The notes under the pieces: generated by a model
What the model was told of the DNA's origin: nothing
The model's input: the letters and a program-made list of their open reading frames with translations, nothing else
Database searches by the model: none
Translations under genes and position numbers: made by a program
Assembly: GCA_012269545.1 (NCBI GenBank)
Contig: JAAXKB010000039.1
Location: 2,659 to 66,658 of the forward strand
DNA: 64,000 bases
From: Gammaproteobacteria bacterium
Lineage (GTDB): Bacteria > Pseudomonadota > Gammaproteobacteria > Pseudomonadales > Azotimanducaceae
Direction of reading: 5' to 3'
Shown here: positions 39,594 through 48,481 of the stretch, one piece after another
How the letters are laid out: each line of letters starts with the position of its first letter
Position numbering within the stretch: position 1 is the stretch's first letter

Positions 39594-41270
39594 ATGGCTA
39601 ATGAACGCCCCTACAGCTCCATTGTCGTCGACGGTGTCGAGCAAGCCCCAAGCCGGGCAATGCTCTACCCTACAGGTTTTAAGCCCGAAGACTTCAGCAA
39701 GCCACAAATTGGCATTGCATCGACATGGAGCATGGTGACCCCGTGCAACATGCACATCAACGAGCTTGCTGAAGCCGCGGCTATGGGCGCGGACGAGGCC
39801 GGTGCCAAATCCGTGCTGTTCAACACCATTACCGTTTCCGATGGTATTTCCATGGGCACACCGGGCATGCGCTATTCGCTGGTCTCTCGGGAAGTCATCG
39901 CCGACTCTATAGAAACCGTTGTTGGCGCTCAGGGTTTCGATGGCTTCGTTGCCATCGGCGGCTGCGACAAAAATATGCCAGCCTGTGGCATTGCCATGGC
40001 GCGCATGGATCGGCCCAGTGTGTTTGTTTACGGCGGCACAATCCTGCCCGGCAAAGATCGGCGCGACATCGTTTCGGTATTTGAAGCTGTCGGCGGTCAC
40101 GCTGCAGGCAACGTCTCTGATATTGAACTCAAAGACGTGGAAGCCACAGCGATTCCCGGCCCGGGCTCCTGCGGCGGCATGTATACCGCCAACACCATGG
40201 CATCGTCCATGGAGGCTCTCGGTCTGTCACTGCCCGGCAGTTCGGCACAAAACGCGGTCAGCCAAGACAAAAAACAGGACAGCTACAATGCCGGCGCAGC
40301 GGTGCGCAACCTGATCAAACTCGGCATCAAGCCTAGCGATATTTTGAGTCGCGAGGCGTTCGAGAACGCCATCACTTTGACAATTGCTTTAGAAGGCTCC
40401 ACCAACGCCGTACTGCATCTGTTGGCCATTGCTTATGCAGCGAACATCCCTTTGAGCATTGACGACTTCAGTCGAATCGGCAAACGCGTACCGGTGCTAG
40501 CCGACATGCGACCAGCAGGCGTTTACGCCATGAGCGAGCTGATTGAAATTGGCGGCATTCTACCGCTGATGAAAACGTTGCTGCGAGAGGGACTCTTGCA
40601 CGGTGACTGCATGACGGTAACCGGCAAAACCATGGCGGAAAATTTGGCCGATGTCGCCGACTATCCAGCGGATCAAAAAATCATCCGGCCACTATCGAAC
40701 CCAATTAAAAAAGACAGCCACTTGGTGATCTTGCGCGGCAACCTGGCACCTGAGGGCGCTGTGGCGAAAATCACAGGCCACGAAGGTCTGACCTTTACCG
40801 GCAAAGCCCGATGTTTCCACGGTGAAGAAGCAGCAATGGCCGCCATCATGGACGGCACCGTGGTCAAGGGCGACGTGGTCATCGTGCGCTACGAAGGGCC
40901 AAAAGGCGGGCCGGGCATGCGCGAAATGTTGAGTCCCACCAGTGCTATTAACGGTCGCGGTCTGTCTCAGGATGTCGCCCTGCTGACCGACGGTCGATTT
41001 TCTGGTGGCTCCCACGGTTTCGTGATTGGTCACGTGACCCCGGAAGCACATCTGGGTGGACCCATTGCCCTCGTGCAAGACGGTGACACCATTACCGTGG
41101 ATGCGGATAACGCTGAGATCAACCTACACGTCAGTGACGAAGAGCTAGCCGCGCGCCAAGCCAAATGGCAGGCCCCTGAGGCCTATACCCAACGCGGCAC
41201 GTTGGCCAAGTACGCTCAGCTCGTTTCCTCCGCCAGCGAAGGCGCAGTCACCGACAAGTATCTGAGTTAA
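39594..41270 (+). CDS. ilvD: Dihydroxy-acid dehydratase
   Basis: 558 residues. It dehydrates dihydroxy acids in valine, isoleucine and pantothenate synthesis. Cysteines at 51, 124 ([10 protein letters not shown]) and 193 (PGSCGGM) match the three ligands of the cluster. The GGCDKNMP form and the shorter length (compared with about 615 in E. coli) match the oxygen-tolerant [2Fe-2S] type. The C-terminal [15 protein letters not shown] holds the base Ser. The ribosome-binding site AAAGGA lies 7 bases upstream. Confidence 0.96.
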   Translation: MANERPYSSIVVDGVEQAPSRAMLYPTGFKPEDFSKPQIGIASTWSMVTPCNMHINELAEAAAMGADEAGAKSVLFNTITVSDGISMGTPGMRYSLVSREVIADSIETVVGAQGFDGFVAIGGCDKNMPACGIAMARMDRPSVFVYGGTILPGKDRRDIVSVFEAVGGHAAGNVSDIELKDVEATAIPGPGSCGGMYTANTMASSMEALGLSLPGSSAQNAVSQDKKQDSYNAGAAVRNLIKLGIKPSDILSREAFENAITLTIALEGSTNAVLHLLAIAYAANIPLSIDDFSRIGKRVPVLADMRPAGVYAMSELIEIGGILPLMKTLLREGLLHGDCMTVTGKTMAENLADVADYPADQKIIRPLSNPIKKDSHLVILRGNLAPEGAVAKITGHEGLTFTGKARCFHGEEAAMAAIMDGTVVKGDVVIVRYEGPKGGPGMREMLSPTSAINGRGLSQDVALLTDGRFSGGSHGFVIGHVTPEAHLGGPIALVQDGDTITVDADNAEINLHVSDEELAARQAKWQAPEAYTQRGTLAKYAQLVSSASEGAVTDKYLS

Positions 41271-41272
41271 TC

Positions 41273-41509
41273 GTGGCAGAAGAAGCCGCGTGCGCTTTGT
41301 GCGGCGCAGCACAAGACCTGCATCGGCTGCCCATTTATCGCATTAACGTATGCCTGTCTTGCTGGGTTGAGGCGGAACGCGGCTGGCCCCAATCTGCCGA
41401 ACCCGCTCTGTATCAGGCGCTGGGTGCCCAAGGCTTACTGATACCGGACCGAAACGAGGCCAATCTGTTACCTCGGGACTATTCACCGCCGGCGGACTTC
41501 GCGCTGTAG
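41273..41509 (+). CDS. Small zinc-ribbon protein after ilvD
   Basis: 78 residues, GTG start two bases after the ilvD stop. Two CxxC pairs, Cys7/10 and Cys27/30, suggest a zinc ribbon. The rest is hydrophilic and unmatched. I do not recognise the family. The spacing indicates co-transcription and likely translational coupling with ilvD; an accessory role in cluster or substrate handling would be speculation. Confidence 0.6.
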   Translation: MAEEAACALCGAAQDLHRLPIYRINVCLSCWVEAERGWPQSAEPALYQALGAQGLLIPDRNEANLLPRDYSPPADFAL

Positions 41510-41530
41510 CGATGAGCCAGACTGGCAACC

Positions 41531-41953
41531 TCAGTTTGAGGCAACGACGACTCTGACCGCAATACCAGACGCCGGAGAGCCCGCGAGTATCCCAATCAGC
41601 ATATCGCCCAGCCCATACTTGTCGGCCATGAGCTGGTTGATTTCCGCAATGCGCTGAGGCTCAGGGATGGCGGTTATGAGATAGGTGTTCTCGCCACGAA
41701 TCAGCGTCGCCGGACTGTGCGCACTGTGAGCCGTCAAGCGCTGATACCAGCCTGAAGCGCCATCGCCGGCACGGAGCCACATGGCGCCGTCGGTATCCGC
41801 AACCCACAGTCGCGTGGTGACCGCTTCGCCTTGGGCATCCCGAGTCACCAGCTGGACGACTTCACCGCTCTCGGAAGCCCCGAATACCAGCACCAGATAA
41901 AGCACCACAACACCGATCGCCGTGCCCAGCCCCTTGTATACCCACGCCAGCAT
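41531..41953 (-). CDS. Small membrane-anchored protein, split-barrel-like
   Basis: 140 residues. One N-terminal membrane helix (GLGTAIGVVVLYLVLVFG), then a beta-rich domain with VVQLVTRDAQGEAVTTRLWVAD and a C-terminal NQLMADKYG segment. The pattern recalls the FMN-binding split barrel of the deazaflavin-dependent nitroreductase type, but this is weak. It lies 14 bases downstream of hemE on the same strand. Confidence 0.45.
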   Translation of the reverse strand: MLAWVYKGLGTAIGVVVLYLVLVFGASESGEVVQLVTRDAQGEAVTTRLWVADTDGAMWLRAGDGASGWYQRLTAHSAHSPATLIRGENTYLITAIPEPQRIAEINQLMADKYGLGDMLIGILAGSPASGIAVRVVVASN

Positions 41954-41967
41954 CGCCGCCTCCCGCT

Positions 41968-43002
41968 TTAGCTTTCTACTGAGCGGCTGCTCTGTTCGTG
42001 GACGTAGTCCACCAGAAATTTAACGTTATCCACCGGGGTTTCCGGGATGATGCCGTGGCCCAGATTGAAGATATGTCCGGCGCGCCCGTCGACTTGGTCC
42101 AACAACCACTGAGACTGGGACGCGACCGAGGCTTGATCAGCACAGAGCACGATGGGGTCAAGGTTGCCCTGCACTGCAGTGCAGCCCAACTGATCCCAGG
42201 TTGGTTTTAAAGCTGTGCGCCAGTCAAAGGCCAACACATCAATGTTCAGCTCATTGACCGCTGGCAGCAGATGATAATTGCCGGTGCCAAAATATATGAT
42301 TGGAACGCTGCCGGCCAACGAATCCACCAAGGTTTTTAGGTGCCGCTCCACATAAGTACGATAATCGTAGATCGACAGATTACCCACCCAGGTATCGAAC
42401 AGTTGAACTGCTTCGACGCCGGCGCTGATCTGCAGCTGCAAATAGCTCGCGAGTTGACCGGTCAGCTTGGTCATCAGTTCGTGCCAAAGCTCCGGCGCTT
42501 CGTACATCATCTTTTTGACGAATACGTAGTTTCGCGAACCCTTACCCTCGATAGCGTAGGACGCCAAGGTGAAGGGTGCGCCGGCAAAACCGATCAGCGC
42601 AATATCTTTGGGCAGGCCTTCATTGATGCAGCGCACGGTGTCGGCGATATAGGGCGTGTGCTCAATGGCAGGCGCTGTGGCCAGATTGGCCACGTCGGCT
42701 GCGGTTCGAATCGGGTTATCAAATACCGGGCCTTGGCCCGGCACATATTCGAGATTCAAACCCATGGGCTCTAAGATGGGTAGCAGATCTGCAAACATAA
42801 TCGCTGCATCGACGCCCAAGATACGCTGGGCGTCCAAGGTGGCTTGGGCTGCCTTCTCGGGGTTTTTGAAAAAATCCAAGCTGGGCAGGTCCGCTTTAAC
42901 CTGATGATATTCGGGCATGTACCGACCCGCCTGACGATTCAGCCAAATCGGCGTATGCGAGGTTTTTTCTCCCCGGCATGCCTGTAAGAAGACTTTGTCC
43001 AT
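41968..43002 (-). CDS. hemE: Uroporphyrinogen decarboxylase
   Basis: 344 residues. It removes four acetate carboxylates from uroporphyrinogen III in heme synthesis. NRQAGRYMPEYH, AAIMFADLLP, GFAGAPFTLASY, QLFDTWVGNLS and HIFNLGHGIIPETP are the family motifs, with the catalytic Asp in MFADLL. ATG at 43002 has GGGAAG upstream; the frame extends to 43098 but that part overlaps fabV. The sequence differs noticeably from the E. coli/Pseudomonas enzyme, for example ACRGEKTSHTPIW at the start and the TGNYHLLPAVNELNIDVLAFDW region. Confidence 0.93.
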   Translation of the reverse strand: MDKVFLQACRGEKTSHTPIWLNRQAGRYMPEYHQVKADLPSLDFFKNPEKAAQATLDAQRILGVDAAIMFADLLPILEPMGLNLEYVPGQGPVFDNPIRTAADVANLATAPAIEHTPYIADTVRCINEGLPKDIALIGFAGAPFTLASYAIEGKGSRNYVFVKKMMYEAPELWHELMTKLTGQLASYLQLQISAGVEAVQLFDTWVGNLSIYDYRTYVERHLKTLVDSLAGSVPIIYFGTGNYHLLPAVNELNIDVLAFDWRTALKPTWDQLGCTAVQGNLDPIVLCADQASVASQSQWLLDQVDGRAGHIFNLGHGIIPETPVDNVKFLVDYVHEQSSRSVES

Positions 43003-43036
43003 CTGCTTCCCTTTGAAAATAGTAATACGCTGCGAA

Positions 43037-44221
43037 TCAGCTGATGCGCTGTGGGTCCACATCCGCGTCGTAATCAACGCCGTCGATTCCAAAGCCAAAA
43101 ATCTTGAGAAAATCCTCTCGAAAACCCGCCAAATCGCCGAGCTCGGTTAGATTAGTGGTGTCTACTAGGGGCCAGCGCTTTTTTACCTCGGCCTGCACCT
43201 GATCCGCGAGTTCCAAATCATCGACGCGAATGCGACCGGCGTCATCCAATTGCATGTCTGCTTCTGCCTGCAGTTGGCTGGCGAACAGCCGATCGATGTG
43301 TTCAATACATTCCTCGTGGCTGCCCTGCTCTTTCATGACTCGGAAGAGTAACGCTGCATAAAGCGGCACCACGGGAATCGCCGCACTGGCCTGACTCACG
43401 ATGGCTTTCAGCACCGCCACGCGAGCATCGCCGTTAATCGACTGCAGCTTCTGCCGAATCTGCGTACTGGCACGATCCAAGTCTGCCTTGGCCTTACCCA
43501 AGGTGCCTTCCCAATAAATCGGCCACGTCAGTTCGCTACCAATGTAGGTGTAGGCAACGGTCTTAGCATTAGGCGCTAGTAAATCTGCTGCTAGCAATGC
43601 TTCCATCCAATATTCCCAATCCTCGCCGCCCATTACTGTGACGGTGTCGGCGATCTCTTGCGCCGTGGCTGGTTCTAAGGCCACGTTGGACACTTCGCCC
43701 TTTTCCACATGAACCGTTTTGATGTCCAATACTTCGCCCAGCGGCTTGATACTGGATCGATGCAGCACTTCGGTTTTTGGATGCTGGCGCACAGGCGAGG
43801 CCAAGCTATACACCACCAGATCAATTTGTCCTAAATCGGCTTTAATCGTCTCGAGCACGGCATCGCGCATGGCGTCAGAAAACGCATCGCCATCCAGTGT
43901 CTTGGCATACAAACCTTGCTCGGCAGCCCGCGTTTCAAATGCTTTGTTGTTGTACCAACCCGCGGATGCGGTTTTGCTCTCTGTTGGCGCTTTTTCAAAA
44001 GATACCCCAAGGGTACTCGCCCCGCAGCCAAAGCCAGCGACAATACGACTTGCCAGCCCATAACCACCTGAACACCCAAGCACCAAGACGTTGCTAAAGG
44101 CACCGTCGGCAGCGGCGCCCCGCTGGGTGACATAATCGATTTGTTGGTTTACGTGAGCAGCGCATCCCGCTGGGTGCGCTGTCGTGCAAATAAATCCTCG
44201 GATCCGGGGCTTTACAATCAT
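43037..44221 (-). CDS. fabV: Enoyl-ACP/CoA reductase FabV
   Basis: 394 residues, the usual length. An NADH-dependent enoyl reductase of fatty acid synthesis, insensitive to triclosan in Pseudomonas and Vibrio. The N-terminal GFICTTAHPAGC, the nucleotide-binding VLVLGCSGGYGLASRI and the catalytic Tyr-x8-Lys (Tyr236, Lys245, within IYWEGTLGKAK) are all present. It is followed by hemE after 34 bases. Confidence 0.96.
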   Translation of the reverse strand: MIVKPRIRGFICTTAHPAGCAAHVNQQIDYVTQRGAAADGAFSNVLVLGCSGGYGLASRIVAGFGCGASTLGVSFEKAPTESKTASAGWYNNKAFETRAAEQGLYAKTLDGDAFSDAMRDAVLETIKADLGQIDLVVYSLASPVRQHPKTEVLHRSSIKPLGEVLDIKTVHVEKGEVSNVALEPATAQEIADTVTVMGGEDWEYWMEALLAADLLAPNAKTVAYTYIGSELTWPIYWEGTLGKAKADLDRASTQIRQKLQSINGDARVAVLKAIVSQASAAIPVVPLYAALLFRVMKEQGSHEECIEHIDRLFASQLQAEADMQLDDAGRIRVDDLELADQVQAEVKKRWPLVDTTNLTELGDLAGFREDFLKIFGFGIDGVDYDADVDPQRIS

Positions 44222-44252
44222 GGTTCTACCTTCGGTACAGTGAACGCAGCAA

Positions 44253-45287
44253 CTAGGTATCTACGGTTACGGCGGACGCCATCATACCCGCTCCCACAGC
44301 CCAGCGCATGATGCCCTCGACGTCGAGTATTCGGGGGCCATCGCGGCGCACGGTAACATAAGCCATCTCGCCCTCGCGCAGCGTATGGTCTCGATCGCCA
44401 TCCAGCGCAATAACCCCGGGACCACTGAAAGTAACCACTTCGCCAAATTCGATGCGTCGGGTATGGCTCACGGCAACGTCACGAAAGTGTCCCGGGGACA
44501 ATGGTGCCCTCACGATCCGGCTCCCACTGCCCATCTGAACCCACAATCCGCAGTCATCGCGCGCATAAACAGGGTCGATAAAGCCGCCTATCGGCGACAT
44601 ACCAACGGAATTCGGCTCTGCCCGAGTAAGTAACATGGCTTCTAGGCGGTCCGAGTCGAAAGGCAGCATGTTGCCGACATGATCTCGCCGCAACAACACC
44701 ACATCGATAAGTCCGATGTCGGTGTGGGATGGGGTCTTAAGGTGCAGCACCTTGGCTCTTGGCCTGAGAGATTCCGGCATGCCGATGGTTTTACCCAACG
44801 CATTCAAGCCAGCAACCATGCCCCCCAAGGTTGGCTCCATGAGAGCAGGGAAGACGTTATTCGTTCCAGTGGAAATGGGCACCAAATCAATCGCGCTGTC
44901 GGCCTGAACTAAGGCCCGGTTGGTGCCATCTCCCCCTAGGGAGACGACTGTATGACAGCCGGCTTCTTTGAACAGGTGCATAGCCGCCGCCGCGTCCTTG
45001 GCGGTATGGGTTATTGGTATGTCGACAATGTGTAGGTTGGCATCTAGGGGCATATGTTCCAATGCGCCTTGCGCAATACTAAACGGCTCGCGAGCCACGT
45101 ATATGTCAGCAATACCGACTGCATCCGCACCAGCGACCACCCGCGCGACGATGTCACGCTTAGCTTCGTGGGTCATGTTAGCGGCACGTGCCGCAAGCCG
45201 GCGCACATCCCGGCCAGACATGGGATTCACGCACAGAGCCAGCTTGCCGTTGGCCTTTGAATCAGACGCCGTCACTTGTGGCACCAA
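44253..45287 (-). CDS. NAD-kinase/AcoX-like protein
   Basis: 344 residues of the ATP-NAD kinase/diacylglycerol kinase superfamily. The diagnostic segments are CVNPMSGRDVRRLA, VVSLGGDGTNRALV (GGDGT loop) and ISTGTNNVFP, as in AcoX proteins of acetoin-type gene clusters. The true substrate is not known. It starts (TTG) directly after the folA stop and is followed by fabV, an unusual setting for an AcoX-like gene since no acetoin dehydrogenase genes are near. GTG one codon later is an alternative start. Confidence 0.8.
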   Translation of the reverse strand: MVPQVTASDSKANGKLALCVNPMSGRDVRRLAARAANMTHEAKRDIVARVVAGADAVGIADIYVAREPFSIAQGALEHMPLDANLHIVDIPITHTAKDAAAAMHLFKEAGCHTVVSLGGDGTNRALVQADSAIDLVPISTGTNNVFPALMEPTLGGMVAGLNALGKTIGMPESLRPRAKVLHLKTPSHTDIGLIDVVLLRRDHVGNMLPFDSDRLEAMLLTRAEPNSVGMSPIGGFIDPVYARDDCGLWVQMGSGSRIVRAPLSPGHFRDVAVSHTRRIEFGEVVTFSGPGVIALDGDRDHTLREGEMAYVTVRRDGPRILDVEGIMRWAVGAGMMASAVTVDT

Positions 45288-45794
45288 TCACGATGCTCGT
45301 TCTAAGGTCTGAAATGTAAAGGCGCTGCTGTGTCGCTCGTCCGCCTCGCGGCGTTCCTCTGCCACTACCTGCCATCCGCTCAGATCGACGGACGGGAAAA
45401 AAACATCACCCTGAGGCTCGGCATGCACTGTGGTGAGATATAGCCGGTCTGCCAACGGCAGAGCCAGTTCGTAGATTTGCGCGCCGCCTATCACCATGAC
45501 CTCATCCACCCCATCAATCAGGCACTGGCTTTCCGCTAAAGCGATGGCCTCGTCCAAGGTAGAAACCACCTGTGTACCCTCGCGCTGCCATTGTGCATTT
45601 TGCGTGAGCACAATGTTTGTTCGACCGGGCAATGGCGACTTCATCGATTCGAACGTCTTTCGGCCCATGATTACTGGCCGGCCCATGGTGGTTTTCATGA
45701 AGTGGCGCATATCGTCAGGTAAACGCCACGGCAGAGAATTATTTCGACCAATAACGCGGTTTTCGGCCATGGCCCAAATCAAAGACAGCTGCAT
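45288..45794 (-). CDS. folA: Dihydrofolate reductase
   Basis: 168 residues. It reduces dihydrofolate with NADPH. WAMAENRVIGRNNSLPWRLPDDM at the N-terminus (catalytic Asp in LPDD), VIMGRKTFESM, and VMVIGGAQIYELAL are typical. The thyA gene is 24 bases upstream, and the two act in one cycle: ThyA produces the dihydrofolate that FolA reduces. Close to trimethoprim-sensitive chromosomal forms in shape. Confidence 0.96.
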   Translation of the reverse strand: MQLSLIWAMAENRVIGRNNSLPWRLPDDMRHFMKTTMGRPVIMGRKTFESMKSPLPGRTNIVLTQNAQWQREGTQVVSTLDEAIALAESQCLIDGVDEVMVIGGAQIYELALPLADRLYLTTVHAEPQGDVFFPSVDLSGWQVVAEERREADERHSSAFTFQTLERAS

Positions 45795-45818
45795 AATGAT
45801 GAAATCCTAGTGTCGCCT

Positions 45819-46613
45819 TTAGACGGCAATCGGCGCTTTTATCGCGCCGTGGCATTCGTAACCCGTTAACTCGAAATCTTCGTAGACAAAGCCAAAAATG
45901 TCCTTCACATCGGGATTCAGGTGCATTTGCGGCAGCGGCAGCGGACTGCGACTGAGCTGCAGATCTGTCTGCTCAAGATGATTGGTGTACAGGTGCGCGT
46001 CACCCATCGTGTGCACAAAGTCCCCCACTGCCAGATCGCATACCTGGGCAATCATCATGGTCAGCAGCGCGTAGGAGGCGATATTGAATGGCACGCCGAG
46101 AAAAATATCCGCGCTTCGCTGATAGAGCTGGCAGGACAGTTTGCCGTCTGCCACGTAAAACTGGAAAAGGGTATGGCATGGCGGCAGCGCCATGTGGTTC
46201 ACCTCAGCCACGTTCCAAGCACTGACGATGTGCCGACGGCTGTCCGGGTTCGTACGAATGCCTTCGACCAGCGCTTCAATTTGGTCAATCGTGCTGCCAT
46301 CCGGCCCCGGCCAGGAACGCCATTGAGACCCGTATACAGGGCCAAGCTCTCCATGTTCGTCCGCCCACTCATCCCAAATGTGCACATTATGATCTGTCAA
46401 ATACGAGATGTTGGTCGAACCGGCAAGGAACCACAGAAGCTCGTGAATAATGCCTTTCAGAAACACCTTTTTGGTGGTGACTAAGGGAAATCCGGCGCTC
46501 AGGTCAAAACGCATTTGATGACCGAAGACGCTATAGGTGCCTGTGCCCGTTCGATCGGCTTTGAAGGTGCCATTCTCTCGAACGTGGCGCATCAGATCGA
46601 GATACTGTTGCAT
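45819..46613 (-). CDS. thyA: Thymidylate synthase
   Basis: 264 residues, the same length as in E. coli. It methylates dUMP with methylene-tetrahydrofolate. The catalytic Cys146 lies in [17 protein letters not shown], the [18 protein letters not shown] segment and DAHLYTNH are intact. It lies 101 bases downstream of lgt, as in E. coli and Pseudomonas. Confidence 0.98.
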   Translation of the reverse strand: MQQYLDLMRHVRENGTFKADRTGTGTYSVFGHQMRFDLSAGFPLVTTKKVFLKGIIHELLWFLAGSTNISYLTDHNVHIWDEWADEHGELGPVYGSQWRSWPGPDGSTIDQIEALVEGIRTNPDSRRHIVSAWNVAEVNHMALPPCHTLFQFYVADGKLSCQLYQRSADIFLGVPFNIASYALLTMMIAQVCDLAVGDFVHTMGDAHLYTNHLEQTDLQLSRSPLPLPQMHLNPDVKDIFGFVYEDFELTGYECHGAIKAPIAV

Positions 46614-46714
46614 ATAAGTTACCTTCGCTGTGCAAAGGGGGATATTAACAGCGATGCCTAAGGTGGGCGATCAGATCTTCGCGCCTTGCTCTGATCCGGC
46701 AAGGTCATCTGCCC

Positions 46715-47545
46715 TCACTGTGCAGGGCGACGAGACCAGTAAAGCAATACGCCTCCAGCGATCACCATGGGTAGGGAGAGCAACTGTCCCATGCTGGCTG
46801 ACTCAAACAACACAAAACCGATGTGGGCATCCGGCGAGCGAAAAAATTCCGTTATGAACCGGCACAGGCCATAACCCAGCAAAAACGCGCCCGAGAGCAC
46901 ACCCTTGGGCTGAGGCTTCAATGCCAACCACCAAAGAACACCGAACAACAGTGCGCCTTCGGTTGCTGCTTGGTAGAGGGACGATGGGTGTCTGGCTGCA
47001 CCTTCCCATACGCCGAAGCACATGGGGTTTAAGTCCCGCACTGCCTGACACTGAAATACCAGCCCAAGGCTGCTTTCCGTCACGCGCCCGGGCAGTTCCA
47101 TGTTGATAAAATTGCCTAGCCGGCCGAGTCCCAGCCCAATTGGGCATAGGGGAGCCAAGAAGTCCGTTACGGTGAGAAAGTCTTTTTTATAGCGGCGGCC
47201 AAACAGCACCATGGCAACCAACACACCGAGAAATCCTCCGTGAAACGACATGCCACCTTCCCAGACGCGAAATAAATACAGCGGATCGCCGGCAAAACGC
47301 TCAAAGCCATAAAAGAATACATAGCCCACCCGCCCGCCGAGCACTGCACCCATGGCACCAAAAAACACAAGATCAGACAGCTGATCTTTGTCCCAGCGCG
47401 TGTGCAGATGATGCGGTCGATTGTTAATACGCCACTGACCAAGAAGATAAACCGCAGCAAACCCGAGCAAATACATCAGTCCATACCAACGCAGTGCAAG
47501 GGGCCCCAGAGAAAGAATGATTGGATCGATGATTGGGTATTGCAT
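46715..47545 (-). CDS. lgt: Prolipoprotein diacylglyceryl transferase
   Basis: 276 residues with about seven membrane helices. It attaches diacylglycerol to the lipobox Cys of prolipoproteins in the inner membrane. RWYGLMY near the start, the HGGFLG segment with the essential His and the signature GLGRLGNFINMELPGRVT are present. It is the first gene of the lgt-thyA-folA block. Confidence 0.96.
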   Translation of the reverse strand: MQYPIIDPIILSLGPLALRWYGLMYLLGFAAVYLLGQWRINNRPHHLHTRWDKDQLSDLVFFGAMGAVLGGRVGYVFFYGFERFAGDPLYLFRVWEGGMSFHGGFLGVLVAMVLFGRRYKKDFLTVTDFLAPLCPIGLGLGRLGNFINMELPGRVTESSLGLVFQCQAVRDLNPMCFGVWEGAARHPSSLYQAATEGALLFGVLWWLALKPQPKGVLSGAFLLGYGLCRFITEFFRSPDAHIGFVLFESASMGQLLSLPMVIAGGVLLYWSRRPAQ

Positions 47546-47631
47546 AGACAGGTTTTATCGAGGGATTTGAACCACAGAATAACCCAAAGTCCTGATACAC
47601 TCGCTGCGTTCTTTACCAGCCAGTTCGCAAT

Positions 47632-48417
47632 ATGTGCTTAATTTTGTTCCGCTTTCGCCCCCGGACCGACGAACCGCTTTTGGTCGCCGCAAACCGGGAT
47701 GAATTCCACGAGCGCGCCAGCGCCGCAGCAGCGTTTTGGGATGACCAGCCCGATATACTAGCGGGGAGGGATTTGGTCGCCGGCGGCACCTGGCTCGGTT
47801 GTTCTCGCCAAGGTCGCTTTGCTGCGCTCACCAATTTCACTCAGGGTGACCTAACCCCATTCCCCAAATCTCGGGGTGAATTGGTCCACGGTTTTTTGCG
47901 CGGCTCGCAATCGGTTAAAGACTACGCGCTGGGCATCGAGGGCGTTCAATACGCTGGATTTAATTTGCTGCTATTTGACGGCCAGCATCTGTTGCATACC
48001 ACCAATGTTTCGCAACCGGATCAACCGCGCAGCCGTTTGTTGCCAGCCGGTGACTATGGCTTGAGCAATGCCGAACTGGGTGCGCCATGGCCCAAGTGCG
48101 TCGACGGCGCAAAAAGGCTGGGGGCTCTGGCCGATGATCACCACACAAACCATCAATTGATCGAGCTACTCAATGATCAGGAAAAACCAGCCGACGAACG
48201 CTTGCCGAATCGCGGTGTTCCCATCGAAAAGGAACGGCATTTGGCATCGTGTTTTATCAGTGACAGTCATTACGGCACCCGAGCCAGCACAGTTGTCCGG
48301 GTGGGTCGCCAAAAAATCTACTTTGCCGAGCAAACTTATCTGCCCGAGGGCATGTTGGGTTCAAAGGTTGAATTTGAGTTTGCGATCGAATCAGTGGACA
48401 CCACGGCCGAAGTTTGA
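47632..48417 (+). CDS. NRDE/TANGO2-family protein
   Basis: 261 residues. The family name comes from the N-R-D-E motif, here AANRDEFHERA, and MCLILFRF at the N-terminus is typical. These proteins are Ntn-hydrolase-like by fold and the eukaryotic member TANGO2 has been linked to heme and lipid handling; bacterial function is open. Cys2, just after the initiator Met, would be the nucleophile if the Ntn idea is right. Divergent from lgt, 86 bases apart. Confidence 0.88.
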   Translation: MCLILFRFRPRTDEPLLVAANRDEFHERASAAAAFWDDQPDILAGRDLVAGGTWLGCSRQGRFAALTNFTQGDLTPFPKSRGELVHGFLRGSQSVKDYALGIEGVQYAGFNLLLFDGQHLLHTTNVSQPDQPRSRLLPAGDYGLSNAELGAPWPKCVDGAKRLGALADDHHTNHQLIELLNDQEKPADERLPNRGVPIEKERHLASCFISDSHYGTRASTVVRVGRQKIYFAEQTYLPEGMLGSKVEFEFAIESVDTTAEV

Positions 48418-48481
48418 CCGCTCACTGGCTTGTGTTCTTTTGCCGTTAAAGTAAGGCCCACACCTACGCTCGGGAGGTGGT

